Shown: positions 28,621 to 39,678 of the stretch, in pieces
How positions within the stretch are numbered: position 1 is the stretch's first letter
Layout: each line of letters begins with the position of its first letter
Source of the DNA: Symsagittifera roscoffensis
Lineage: Eukaryota > Xenacoelomorpha > Acoela > Convolutidae
Length of the DNA stretch: 60,000 nucleotides
Reading direction: 5' to 3'
Assembly (NCBI RefSeq): GCF_963678635.1
Contig: NC_087069.1
Location: 39,395,076 to 39,455,075 of the forward strand
The notes under the pieces: generated by a model
Database searches by the model: none
Told to the model about the DNA's origin: nothing
Seen by the model: only the letters and a program-made list of their open reading frames with translations
Position numbers and translations under genes: made by a program

Positions 28621-28797
28621 TTTCAATTTATAAGCTCAGAAAAAATGTCTCTAATTGATTGATTTTTTTCACGTTTTCGGTCCTTCGCGCATGAGATTTT
28701 TCATTTTTCCCCATACGAGACCACTAATAGACATCGATAAGATCATAGGTTAAATTATTGAAGATCACACAAAAATATAACAAAATAATATGCCTCG

Positions 28798-28996
28798 AAT
28801 GAAGTATTCTAATGGTAACTCTGAATATGTACAATAACTAGGATTTTAAAAGAATAAGAAATATAATGTGTCAATTAAAATGTCTGTTCCAAGAAAGTAT
28901 CAAACGTAAAATCGATGGTCGATTCGTAACATAGTTGGTAGCTATCTAATCAATACCAAAGGTCAAAAGATCAAACAAAATGAACAACTCGCAACA
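28798..28996 (-). repeat. 3' LTR of the older gypsy element
   Basis: Matches 34559-34775 through AATGTGTCAATTAAAATGTC and AACAACTCGCAACA, at roughly 80% or better by eye. On the minus strand it starts TGTTGCGAG. The inner flank reads GTTGGAGAA on the minus strand, a weak polypurine tract. Confidence 0.8.
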
Positions 28997-29347
28997 TTCT
29001 CCAACGGGAAAAAAATAAAATTTTACAGTTAGCTAAGACTAAACTCTGTATACACTCATTTTCCCGTTCAAAGTAGAGTGAACAAACATTATAAAGTGCA
29101 GAAAGCAAAATGGTATGATAAGAACGAAATTAAGTGTAACTACAATTGGGGTTGTTTTGTACACACTTGTACAAAGGGGTGAATTTATGAGAATTTGCTT
29201 AATCTAAACTAATGACACAAAGAAATTAAAACAATCTACACTACAAAATGTGCACATAGATAAAATTATAGGGCAACTCAAATACAAAAAAATCTTAAAA
29301 TGTTTCTAATGATATTAAAATTGGAGTTCAATTAAGTTCTTGGAGAT

Positions 29348-29520
29348 TCAATTGAGTGTCGCGTCGAATTCGTCTAAAAAGTGTATCACGTCCTGGTCTA
29401 TAGTCGAGGAGATTTCGCTCATGGAGTCCTGGTTTCTGTCGATACTGGATCGAGTCGTGGATTTCACATTGGAAGACTTCAACGAAGTTGACGTGATGGA
29501 AACAGAATTATTGGGGTTGA
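29348..29520 (-). pseudogene. Likely C-terminus of the older element's pol
   Basis: Minus-strand frame with SSIDRNQDSMSEISSTIDQD and FLDEFDATLN, then a stop at 29348. Its acidic, serine-rich composition suits a protein tail and lies between the post-integrase frame and the 3' LTR. The link to 30034 is broken. Confidence 0.45.
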
Positions 29521-30033
29521 ATTATTGGAGGACCAAGTAAGTGTTGTTTCGGCGACCATCGTCTATCTCCGAGGAGAATTAGTGAGCGGAGCGAGGAAGT
29601 CCGAAGGTGACCAACAAGAAAAGGCTGGGGGTGTCAATAAGGCAGTCTCGAGTCTGGGTAACGTTTCAGTTTCCCCTACCTTATCCAAGTATCTGCGCTC
29701 CCCGTAAAACTGTGTTGATCCTACATTTCGTGTAGGTCTGTCAGATGGTCTCGTCTGAGTGACCATGGGGTCGTCTCCTCTGGTGTGCTAAACTACAAGA
29801 TTACTTCAGCTGCCGAGCCAGATTAGGATGGTCTCGGTAGTCTACTTGAATGGGCAGCGACCATTGGTTCAATAAGCTCTTAAGATTCTGTGATCAGGAT
29901 CTAAGGTTCTCCCACAACACTCAAATCAACGTTATGGTCTGTGGCTATTTCTTGCATCAATCAAGCCGTCCGAAGAATATAATTTAAACGATGAAAACGA
30001 AGAAGATGAACTTGATGATTTCTGAGGTGATTC

Positions 30034-30714
30034 CTAAATGATTATAACTTCCGACGGCGCCTGCGTGGTTCCAGGCGTCGGCGTCCTGTTGGCAAAGGCC
30101 ATCCTCTTCTGAGAGTTTGCCCGGGTTGTCTTCTTGGGTGGCGGTATTTTCCTTTTTCCAGGTAAACTTGTATTTGTTACGCTATAAGTACCCCTGGGTG
30201 GTGGATTGACAAGGATTTTAGGAGGGCCCGGAAATAATTTTACTTTGATCGCTAGATGCGATGTTCTTAAACTGTGTCCATTTTCCAAAGTAACTGTGTG
30301 ATCCGATGAATCAACGATTGGCTCATTGACGGGATTAAAATACGGGTCTCCATATTTCCGATTTTTAAATTTTCTAAAGAGAATACCTCGGGTGGTCAGT
30401 TTCATTTGTGAAGATTGTCTGCGTTGGGCGGTAGGAATCGGGATTTTCCGGTTTTCTGAGGAGATCCTGGCCAGGGGAATGTTCGCTTCAGAGTCTGATG
30501 AAAGATCCATGTCCGCGTCTTCATATACATCCTCTGCCCCGTCATGAAGCTCCCAGTTCATCGCTCGACGGTCCGACAAGATCGATTTTCCTTGACCTAA
30601 ATGATTATCAACAGAAATCATAGTTTTCAACCTAGTGTTATCAGTGCAGTTGAAATGATTTTCGAACGAATTGTACATCCGATGGACAGTTGTTGGGTAA
30701 TTTGTCTGTTCCAA
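30034..30714 (-). pseudogene. Post-integrase domain of the older gypsy element
   Basis: 226-codon open frame, the longest minus-strand frame in this element. It has an acidic stretch (EDVYEDADMDLSSDSE) followed by a basic, proline-rich half (GKRKIPPPKKTTRANSQKR). It has no signal peptide or membrane helix, so it is not an envelope gene. It corresponds by position to the C-terminal tail of Pol, and its function is unknown. Confidence 0.65.
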
Positions 30715-30959
30715 ATATTTTTTTTTTCGATTGAAAAGTTTAAAGTCAACTTGGCTAATTCGTACGATATAGCGAGAAGTTTAGATGTTACAGTATATAC
30801 AAGTCTCTCAACGAGTCCATCTAATCTATGATCTCCTACTGTACAATAAACAATTTCTAAATCAAAGTTTTTGCAAAAGGATTTAAAATCACGTGATGAA
30901 AAGCATGACCCATAGTCGGCTCTGATTTTTCATGGAAAGCCGTGAAGATGGCATTGATT

Positions 30960-31350
30960 ATTCAAGAAAGAGAAGACTGAATTTGACAAGGTCTTGGCAA
31001 AGACTTTTGCAGAGGCAAATTTGGTAAATAGTCATCGCAAAGAAGAATATATCCCCAAAAAGCGGGTAAAGGATCGGCGAAATCTAACTTTATCTCTTCA
31101 CTGGCAAATGATAAGTCCGGAATTTTGCTAAAGTGTTCTGATTCCAACAAAACGTCAAGATTCTTACCGGCTTTCAAGCACTGCCTTCAAGACTTGCCAT
31201 GGTAGTAAATTTTTCTGTAAATATGCGGCCATCAAGCATACTCAGGCAGGAATTTCATGCCGAACTGGCCTGGGTGGATTCGTGCAACATTGGCCTGGCC
31301 TGGGTGGATTCGTGCAACATTGGCCTGGCCTGGGTGGATTCGTGAATTCC
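30960..31350 (-). pseudogene. Integrase (zinc-binding region and start of core)
   Basis: The minus strand carries RIHPGQFGMKFL, the zinc-binding HPG motif, and then EIKLDFADPLPAFWGYILL, the first catalytic Asp of the DDE core. The HPG region is triplicated by a 30-bp tandem repeat at 31267-31344. Frames are broken. Confidence 0.75.
31267..31344 (-). repeat. 30-bp tandem triplication inside integrase
   Basis: GGCCTGGGTGGATTCGTG starts at 31267, 31297 and 31327. The unit is a multiple of three, so it repeats a ten-residue HPGQ-containing segment without shifting the frame. The copies are essentially identical, so the event is recent. Confidence 0.92.
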
Positions 31351-31359
31351 TGGAATCGC

Positions 31360-32370
31360 TGCTGGCCCCACAATTTTGATGTCCAGAATAAGCAGCTCGT
31401 CCCTAGTATCCAGGTCCTTCTCATAGTTTTTCCTATAGAATCCATGAATTCCCAGTGGGCATCGGTTCTTCAGTGTCGTGGTTAGGTCCCATAAAATTTT
31501 ATCGTCCTTGGTCATAATTTAAAGAAGCCTTTTAGAACAAGGATTTTCTGTTATTAGCGGTGATGATGGTAAAGATAAGTTCGCTTTATATCGTTTCAAT
31601 AAGGCTGCATGATCATTGTTGAGTGACTCGTCTTCAAATTTTAGGGCAATTTTTTGTTCCTCCGGAACAATTACTATGGATTCAGAGAATTTGGTGATTG
31701 ACGTAATCAACGTCCTTAGTTTTTTTGGAATGAATTTTTCAATGAGCATATTAGAGGCTTTACCCATGTCTTTACACGGGAGATGTGAATTTTAAAATAA
31801 ATGATAAAACTCTTTTCACTTTTCGGGTTAATCTGCTGTGCATTCTTTTGTTGCTTTGGTTCGTCGAAAGCGCGGAAAAAAGCGCCATGTATTTTATAAA
31901 AATTTCAAAATCTGAACCATGAAAATTTTTCTCAAATGTTCTCATGCCCAGATTACACCTAACAATTCTAGTTGGTTGGTGGAGTATTTCATTTTGTGGT
32001 TTTTCAAAATCTCGAGGCGAACGCAATAGTTTTCCAATTTTCCCTTAAAATTGTTCAAGTGTGGCTCCTAGGCCGTTATTAGAGACATCTGTTTTTTAAT
32101 CTTTTTTTCTTTGACTGTTAACCCATTGGTACACTGACACTTTGTTCAGGAAAGCTCGTAATGGGGAACTTAAGAGAGAAAGGTTCGGAACGAATTTAAT
32201 GAACTAAATGATCGAACCGAAGAATGAACGAAATTCGGAGATGTGCTTCGGAAATGGGAAGTTTTTATTGCATCAGCTTTTTTGATTCAAGGTGTTACTC
32301 CCGTTTTTAACTGCTGTGTTTTTTGTCTAAATTTCTAGCTTTCTTTGAACAATAGCTTTTTGTTCTCCTA
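31360..32370 (-). pseudogene. RT connection / RNase H remnant, poorly conserved
   Basis: Lies between RT and integrase in the usual RNase H position. Open stretches at 31772-32026 and 31519-31767 show no clear RNase H motif. Assigned by position only. Confidence 0.4.
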
Positions 32371-32379
32371 CTGTTCCCT

Positions 32380-32998
32380 TAGTAGCCACTAGTATGTCAT
32401 CTAGGTAACAATTTGTGAATGGGATTCCATTTAAAAGTGATCCATGACTCTTTGAAATTCGTTGGGCATATCGCCAAGTCCGCAAAATCCTGTTAAGAGT
32501 CTATATGTCTCAGTAGAATCTCCTCTTACTATACTAAAATTGCACTGTTTACTTTTCCTTTCACATAACTTGAGTTGACTATAAAAGTTCTTTAGATCGA
32601 GGTTACTGAACCAGACCTGCCAATTGGTCTTTTCTGACATTTGCAAAGCAATATTTTTGATCAATTCGTGGATGTTGGGCATCTGGTATTTATTTAAAAA
32701 AAACTGATCGTTCAAAAATCTGGTCGTTCAAAATTAATTGAAACTTCTTTTTTCTAATTCTCGCAATTGCGTTTATGAAGCATTCTACGTCGCATTTCTC
32801 AAGTTTTTCAATATGGCCTTCTATTTCAATCCTTTTTAACTCCTCATTTACTCCCGATAACAAATGTAGAGGCATTCTACTGCCATTTGCTTGGTCCGGT
32901 TTTAAAGAGAAAAAGAACTGTGTAATTTTACGGTCGTTTGGTCTCTTGCCAATTTTATCAAACAGATCCTCAAAACTCACAAAAAATTCCAATGTCAT
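32380..32998 (-). pseudogene. Reverse transcriptase of the older gypsy element
   Basis: Two overlapping open stretches (32690-32998, 32431-32715) carry MPLHLLSGVNEELKRIE, MPNIHELIKNIAL, FSNLDLKNFYSQL and GLGDMPNEFQRVM, then CYLDDILV near 32385-32405. These are RT motifs 1-5 of Ty3/gypsy enzymes. Frameshifts separate the parts. Confidence 0.85.
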
Positions 32999-33139
32999 TG
33001 TTCTAAAATATTTGACTTATTCTTCCCCGGTGGGTCGCTGATTGTACAGATCGGCGCTAGAAGCTACTTCTGTTTTAGTTCTAATCCCATTTTGGGGAAG
33101 GTTGTCAATGCCCAGGATATTTTTTTCGTGTCTTCCCGT

Positions 33140-33499
33140 CTAAAAAGGGGTCTGTTCACATGTCCACCCGTTGGATTGAGTTCGGACTACTATTCTTCCA
33201 AAGATATTAATTGTATTGTCGGTAAAACCGCAGCACAACTTTTTAGTTGGTTTATCTACACGCTCAACCTCCAAGTTAGTGTATCGCAGTTTCAACTCAT
33301 GTAACACATTCTGTTTTAAAAAGCTCACTTGGCTAGCCGAATGTACAGGTATAATCAAATTTATACTCATTTCCCAACCGAGTCCTGTATTTAATAATTT
33401 CTTCGTTTCCAATCCATTTGATCGTAAATTGTCTTCACACTCAAACTGAATAGTCCTCGTCACTTTGACAGTTTTTGTTCCAGGCGTTAAATACTCCAC
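33140..33499 (-). pseudogene. Aspartic protease region of the older gypsy element
   Basis: 119-codon open stretch. IPVHSASQVSFLKQNVL aligns with IADSGSPISFINEK of the 36-42 kb element, so the catalytic Asp-Ser-Gly is replaced by His-Ser-Ala. The downstream INIFGRIVV fits the conserved protease flap/C-terminal region. It is inactive as it stands. Confidence 0.7.
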
Positions 33500-33606
33500 A
33501 TGTTTCTTGGTTTTTGCTTCAAAAATGTTCTCACGGGACGTATTTACATTTTTCAGTATTGACAGAATTATTTAGAGTATTTACACTTTATCTTTCGCTC
33601 TTCAAT

Positions 33607-34558
33607 TTACATAATTTTGCGAAAAGTTCTATATAATTTTAGTTGTTTACTAATGATATCTCTATCTGGACAGACGTTTAGGTTTCCCTTTCTGAAACGG
33701 TTTCCACATCTCATACAAGTGTTGATGTTGAGACTTTGCTCCATCTTTGCTTGGTTATTCACATCAAATGATTTGAAGCTCGGCCCGATGGTCGTGTTTG
33801 CCATATTCGTTAGCTTCTGATGGTTGAAGTATCCTTTTTTGTCCATTAGAGCATGACTTAAGGCTTCCGAGTGACTGATGGTTGCAGATAGTAATTCCCG
33901 TTGGGTCTCAATATTTCTCATATTACAGATACATACATCTCTTATCCACTCTGCTTCGTCTGACTCTCTAATGTTACACGTGCTAGCTAGGTCCTTCAAT
34001 GCTCCTCAAAACTGTTTAAAGGATTCTCCATCTCTTTGTTTCTGAGTTAAAAGTTTGTACCTCTCAACTGTAACATTTGGAGGTTTATTGAAAGCTGGGA
34101 CCAAGAAGTCTCAAAGTTCTTAAAAAGAAATGGATGAATTTTCATCACCAGGTTTTTCTGAGAGAATACCCTTTTCCCTTCATTTCCGAGGAGTAGAAAT
34201 AGGATGTACCTCAACTTCTTATCGGCTTAGGCTCTTCTCAACCCTCCGAAAAAATCTCTTTTGTCGTTTATTTTCTTCTCTTCGGCGGCTTCGTAGGATT
34301 TCATCGTTGTCCTTATTCATGCCTTCGGACTGGTTTGTTCCATTTTCGACTCACTTCCGACGCGGACTGTTCGAGGATTGGAATCTGGTTTTCTGGTACC
34401 TCTGGTCCACTCATATTGTCGATGTCCAGATTCTCCTTGCCTATGATTGCCAATTGAAATTGGTCGCTCCAGTTGGTCCAGGAATGTGGTGGCTCCTTGG
34501 TGTGGTTCAACCAAAATGCAGGAATTGCCATCAGGTTCAATTCGTTTGACTGCGCCAT
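33607..34558 (-). pseudogene. gag of the older gypsy element
   Basis: The minus-strand frame opens at 34558, directly at the LTR junction (MAQSNELNLMAIPAFWL), and runs to 34313. After a broken stretch it resumes at 33999-33607 with SDEAEWIRDVCICNMRN and a zinc-knuckle start CMRCGNRFRKGNLNVCP. This corresponds to capsid plus nucleocapsid. The second half of the CCHC region is interrupted. Confidence 0.75.
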
Positions 34559-34775
34559 AATAAACTATTCTAATGTTAACCCCGAATAGTTACAATCTAT
34601 GTACACTAGCTACGAACTAATAAGAATAAGAAAGATAATGTGTCAATTAAAATGTCTGTTCTAAACAGTATCGAACAGTGGAATGATCGAACGATGGTCG
34701 ATTCTTAACATAGCTGGGACGTATCTAATCAGTACCACAGGTCAATAGATCAAATAAAATAAACAACTCACAACA
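34559..34775 (-). repeat. 5' LTR of the older gypsy element
   Basis: Partner of 28798-28996, longer by about 18 bp because of an internal insertion near 34665-34690. On the minus strand it begins TGTTGTGAGTTG and abuts TGGCGCAGTC, the likely primer-binding site. Confidence 0.8.
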
Positions 34776-34825
34776 GTATTAGTGGAATATTTTCCATCGA
34801 AAAAAAACAATAGACTCCATTAAAA

Positions 34826-35780
34826 AGAAGAAATTTAAATAAGAATATCATTAGGACACATTTTTGGCTCGCTTAAAATTTTGTGGGCCTCTTCTTAGAC
34901 GACGATTACAATGCCAAGATCAATTCAATTGGTAGTGATCTGAAAATTGTCGCGGTTTTCTCAAAACACGAATGATTTGTTGTAAAATCGAGTGCCAAAC
35001 AAATAAATATTAGGCAAGAAAGTTGGCTCCTTGCTCATCGTCTATTTTTTTATTCTTCAAAGAAAAAGATGATGTGTAATGAGATACTCTTTTGTGTAAT
35101 CATCATTTGTTATTGGATTACAGCAACAAGTGCCTCTGAAGTCTGCTAGTGCGTTTATGGCATGCATACCAAATTCAGATGCGTGAAAAGAAGTTTTGTG
35201 TGTTTCGGGGGCCGATATTAGGGGCCGAAGAGAGGGGAGGCACCCCACCTCTCAGTAACACAAACCTATCACCACCCAATGTGTTTTGATTTATCTTGTT
35301 TAAGGCAACAATTTTAGTCTCAAGGACGCGAATATATTTGAACACGCGACTTAGACGCGAGAGACACGTCAAAAGAAGCAATTTTTGTTCAAAATGTTAA
35401 AAATAAAACAAAAAAATTACCTTTTGGGCAATAAAAATAAACTAAGCTAAAAACTTCTGCTAAATTTGGGTCAGATTAAACTTTTTGAGGAGCTCAAAAA
35501 CAAAGTCTGCACAAAAAAAAGTTCTTCTCCGAAAACTCTTGATCGGTCTTTGTACAACTCATCTTGAAAACAGATGATTCACCTTTGATGTACGGGAAAA
35601 TTGAGAAGCAGACCCATATTTGTTAGAGTATATTGCTTTGATTGAGAGATTGTATGCTTGATATCGAGCATAGTGTTTGCACCAGATTTTTGCTTTGAAA
35701 AAATTCTTAATCAAGAGAACAAAGCGTAAAATGCTGATGTTTCTCCGCTTAATTAAAGTTAGAATAAAGTAGTCAAGGCA
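34826..35780. other. Spacer between the two gypsy elements
   Basis: No domain recognised. A GC-rich inverted motif GAGGGGAGGCACCCCACCTC lies near 35232-35251. The rest is AT-rich. Confidence 0.45.
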
Positions 35781-36050
35781 AGACTGCTCGTATCAGAGCG
35801 AAACTCTGAAATATCCGACTGCCCTCTGATGTCTATGGAGTAGTGTTTGCTTCAAATAAAAGACGAGTATTTAAAAAAAAAGATATTTTGCTTAATCCCC
35901 CCCACATTTTGATATATTTTGCATATAGCAAGGTGTTGAATACACCAAATATCATGCCGCAATTCAATTTGAAACAATTTCTCAGAGAGGCTTTATCTCC
36001 GTTTACGCGTTATTGCGCGAATTATAGCGAGCGTTAATTCTCTTAATTGG
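35781..36050 (+). repeat. Hairpin repeat family, copy near the gypsy insertion
   Basis: AGACTGCTCGTATCAGAGCG with hairpin TCAGAGCGAAACTCTGA (35793-35809), then AATATCCGACTGCCCTC. It continues to GCGTTATTGCGCGAATTATA near 36015 and TTAATTGGCC. The gypsy element inserted next to its right end. Confidence 0.6.
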
Positions 36051-36060
36051 CCTAAGTGAC

Positions 36061-36303
36061 TGTCATACCTCTAAGTATGGACGTGAGTATATCGTTTGCA
36101 ATCGGATGGATAAATGTAATCTTGATGCGATTCACATAAAACAGCTGTCTTTAAGAATAATAAATTATCGTCTGAGCTCTTGCTCATGATCTTAAGTCTG
36201 CATGCAGCCGTATCATGGTCAACTGGCCAAACAATATATGAATATGTTAATCAAATAAATAGATAGCAATGATGATGAGTTTATCGATCCGTACCGGATC
36301 ACA
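36061..36303 (-). repeat. 3' LTR of the 36-42 kb gypsy element
   Basis: 243 bp, same length as its partner. Opens TGTCATACCTCTAAGTATGG on the + strand and closes CGGATCACA. I see about 20 differences from the 5' LTR. Confidence 0.95.
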
Positions 36304-36314
36304 CTCCCCCTTTT
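36304..36314 (-). other. Polypurine tract
   Basis: AAAAGGGGGAG on the minus strand, directly upstream of the 3' LTR. Known role: primer for plus-strand DNA synthesis. Confidence 0.85.
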
Positions 36315-36396
36315 CAGGAAATTTTAGGAGTTTTCAATTTTGGTGTTTTATAGTCCCTTGAGGACTGTCTATGCAGTTTCTCTCGCCGATTATTCT

Positions 36397-37661
36397 CTAT
36401 TTTTTTTGTCTCTCCTGTTTCCTCGTTATTGTTGTCGTCCTCCAGCTTTTCGTGTTGTTCTTGTGTGGCTTCATTGGTTGTGATGTTGTCCACTTCTTTC
36501 CTGCTTTGCTTGCCTTCGATAAAAAAAACTCCATTTTGTCTGAGCTGTCGTCTGACAAAATAAAATCGATGATTTCTTCCGTTGGTTTCACTTTGTTTTT
36601 CGAGCTGATCGCTTCTAGGAAATTCATACTACCCTGATACTCGGGTGTTTTATCCGTGAAGCCCATTTCCTGTATTAACGTTTTTAGACTTGGCTTAGTT
36701 GGCGAGTTTATTTGATCTGGTGGTGATTCGATGTTAAATTTCACAGGCTTTTTGTGTGCGGCTGGTTCTTCGATGGTATTGCCCAGAGTTGAGTGACGTT
36801 GGCGAATGGAACGTCTTGTTGGTGCCTTGCACGCTGAGGTTGAGGTCTTTGTTGGAGGCGTTATCTTCTGATTTACCTTTTTGGGCGATGGCTCGCCCGC
36901 CTCTAAGGTTGGAGACTTATTGCTCTCCGAGTCGCTGTAAATGGTTGTTTCCTTGTTTGTTGTTTGAGTTCTCGTGTTTTTCTCCAATGATGATAACCTC
37001 ATTCCTCGAGGTTTGTCGCAAGGTCGTCCGCCTGTTCTTTTCCCCATTGGCTTACCACGCCGTTTGGTTTGACTATTTTGTTTGCTGATGTTAAATTTTT
37101 CACCACACCGGTTTCTTGATCCTCCCAGAATATTTTGTGTTGAGGCTCCTCCGGGTCTTCGATGTCTAAAAAACGAAGACAAGATCCTGATCTCCTTGCG
37201 GATTTGTATGCTACGTAGTCACTTAACCGTTATGGTCGACAAGGTCCGTAGGTTAAAGGATTAGGGACAAAAGCAACCCCACTATTCCTTAACAGTCTAG
37301 GTTGTTTTCCGAATGCCTGTACCCATGCTGTATGTGGTGTGTGAGTCAAAATTTTTCTGTCGATTGTTTTAAATTTTTGTTCGAAAGTTTCAGGATCTTT
37401 TTTTTAGTAGCCACTCGCATTGTTTTTCTTGCCACTTGTTCTAGTCGTTTGCTAATGTTTTTGTCAGTTGGTGTCTGTTTTTTTATGCCTAGTGTTTAGT
37501 TTATCTATATTTGTTTCTACATTTCGTTTAAGTTTTGCACCTGTTGTTAGTGTTGCTGTCTTGTCTGCTCCAGTGGTTTTCCTTTGCAGCTGTTGTCGTT
37601 GATTGACAGATACTTTATTCTCGGACCATTGTTGCAAATCGTGCATGATTTCAGCCGGCAT
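36397..37661 (-). pseudogene. Integrase C-terminus and long post-integrase tail
   Basis: 37464-37661 carries MPAEIMHDLQQWSENKV, the usual end of integrase. 36397-37182 is a 261-codon open frame, basic at first (RRGKPMGKRTGGRP), then Ser/Thr/Pro-rich with RRSIRQRHSTLG, then a more ordered end (TEEIIDFILSDDSSDKMEF). No signal peptide or membrane helix is present, so it is not env. It is the longest intact frame of the element, and its role is unknown. Confidence 0.75.
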
Positions 37662-37899
37662 GAGTGGCTTTGTGAGGTTTTTTCGTTCTAAACATGCGTG
37701 TTTTGCATTTTCCCACTAAAGGTTGTTAGGTCAGCTACTTGTTGCTACGTTGGACAAAGAGGTATTTGGTTTTTTGCCCATGTGTGCTTCGAAAGGTGAA
37801 ATGTTTGTTTCACCATGTGGTGTTGTGCGCAAAATTTTTATTATCTCTCGGCAACTTCCGATGCTAAATTGTATGGTGTGTTTGCCGGATTCATTCTCA

Positions 37900-39103
37900 T
37901 AACCCCTAGTCTACGTTTTAATGTTTTAATGTTCATTCTTTCGACAATCTCTATGGCTCTATGATCGTCTAACGGTGCGAAGAGTAACTTAATATAATTT
38001 GTGTTGCAAAAAGCTGGAATTTTTTTGCTCTAAGCGTTTGTGCTTGATCACATCTTGAACGACCGGGTGCTCCGTTATTTGAAATATTCCGTTGCATGAA
38101 TTTTATGGCGACATCCGCGGTAGTATTTGAAACAACCTTTGCTATTTGAAATTTCGACCACTTGTCTATTGCAACTAGTATGTAAGCGCCCTTATTTGAT
38201 TCATCGGGGAGGGATCCGGCAAAATCTAATTGTACTTCTTCATTTGGTTCTACAACCGAATTCATATAGAATGAATGTTTTTCCCTAGTATTGGCTTAAG
38301 GTTTTTACCTTGATCTGCACAGTGTTTAAAACTTTGCGCCATCTGGATGATTTATCGATGTATGTGTGGGAACCACATGTTTTGACATAAGTCCAGTATG
38401 GCGGCCGACCCTGGGTGTGTCAGATGTAAGCTTTCCAGTATTGTCTGACGCAGTTGTGTTGGGATGACGATACGTTCGTCGACAAGCAAACAGTCCTCCC
38501 GCACATGCAATCTGTTGCGGACGTTGAACCAATACTGTCCGTATGAGGATTTGATTGCGCCCCAGTCCCACTTTTTCACGAAATTGATGAGTGGTCTGAG
38601 ACTTCTATCCTTTTTCGTAGCTGCGGCGATGAACTTGATCGCCAGAACCTTCTGTAATCTTCTTCGGAAAAGCGGTGTGTCCTCTTCTGTCTCTGTCATT
38701 GTCGTCTGGTTTATTGTGGCCACTATCTCCTTGGTTGTTTCATGGTGGCTAGCTTCGAGTTGTGTCTTTGTCATTGTGGCCGGTTCCTCATTTGGGGCAC
38801 GTTCCTCCTGGCTTGCCATGTTGTAGTTTATTCTACTCACGAACTGCTCTTGCATTTCTGTCCGGTCCTCCCTATTGTCTGTTTGCGTCCCCAATCAGAT
38901 TTTGAAGTGTTAATTGTTGTCCTTTTGTTTTCTGCGCGCTTTTTGATCACCTGACACGGTGCCATAATCTGATTGGCTAACTTATTAAGAATGACGTTGT
39001 CAATCACCTCCAAGTTATTTATGAATGCATTAATTGATGCCACAACAAATTCCTCATCGTACTCGTTTGGGGCTATTGCCAATCCAACTGTACTTCGTGA
39101 CAT
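37900..39103 (-). pseudogene. Integrase (zinc-binding and DDE core)
   Basis: 38352-38894 carries RNRLHVREDCLLVDERIVIP then LRQTILESLHLTHPGSAAIL and CQNMWFPH, the HHCC zinc-binding domain. 37969-38265 carries VQLDFAGSLP (first Asp), ILVAIDKWSKF and SRCDQAQTLRAKKF (second Asp). A shifted frame reads APLDDHRAIEIVER (the Glu), so all three catalytic residues are still encoded. Confidence 0.92.
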
Positions 39104-39109
39104 ATAGTT

Positions 39110-39663
39110 TATAAGCCCATTTTGTTACCCGCCAAATGTTTGATATCAAAATGAAATGGGATTAGACGTTCAATCCATATGGTTAATCTGCTTTGACTGG
39201 ATTTAATCTGCTTTGACTGGCTTGCGTTTAAAGCGCTGATTAAAGTGTGATGGTCTGTGATGACGGTGAAATGTTTTCCGTACAGATAATATTTCTAGTG
39301 TTCAATGGCCAACACTACTCCGAGTAATTCGAGTTCGTTGACTGAATTTTTTTCCTCAAGTGAATTTAAATATCGTGATGCCTAGGCTGTTGCCACCCAT
39401 CCTTCCGGTAAATGTTGTTCAAGTGACGCCCCTAAACATGATGTAGAAGCATCAGTTGCTAGACGTGTTTCTAGATTTTGGTCAGAATGTTTGTTTTGTG
39501 TTTTTTCAGGGACTAACTTTTTAATGTTTTCAAATGAGGTATTGTGTTCCGGTTTCCAATTAATTGGTTTAATTTTCAGAGTATTTTTTAACAGTGGCCG
39601 TAATGCTGCTGCTGTTTGTGCTAAGTTTGGAATATGCCTGGTGAGATGGTGTATAGAACCCAT
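39110..39663 (-). pseudogene. RT thumb and RNase H
   Basis: SIHHLTRHIPNLAQTAAALR and PLLKNTLKI (RT thumb/connection), then LATDASTSCLGASLEQ with the first RNase H Asp. The later RNase H part is in another frame. A 20-bp tandem duplication at 39183-39222 disrupts it. Confidence 0.85.
39183..39222 (-). repeat. 20-bp tandem duplication in RNase H
   Basis: TTAATCTGCTTTGACTGG at 39183 recurs at 39203. Twenty bases is not a multiple of three, so the duplication shifts the frame. Confidence 0.85.
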
Positions 39664-39678
39664 AAAACTTTTTAGCTG

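Larger units (their letters stand above)
28798..34775 (-). mobile_element. Ty3/gypsy-type LTR retrotransposon, older copy
   Basis: Bounded by two related terminal segments (28798-28996, 34559-34775). Between them on the minus strand are gag, protease, reverse transcriptase, integrase and a long tail in gypsy order. Reading frames are broken many times, the LTRs differ by substitutions and indels, and no target duplication is visible. It is an old, dead copy related to the element at 36061-42399. Confidence 0.85.

Noticed and set aside
34130-34549. 139-codon plus-strand ORF
   Set aside because: Antisense to the gag region of the older gypsy element.
36397-37182. Envelope gene in the 36-42 kb element
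   Set aside because: No signal peptide, membrane helix or cysteine pattern. The frame follows integrase as a tail.
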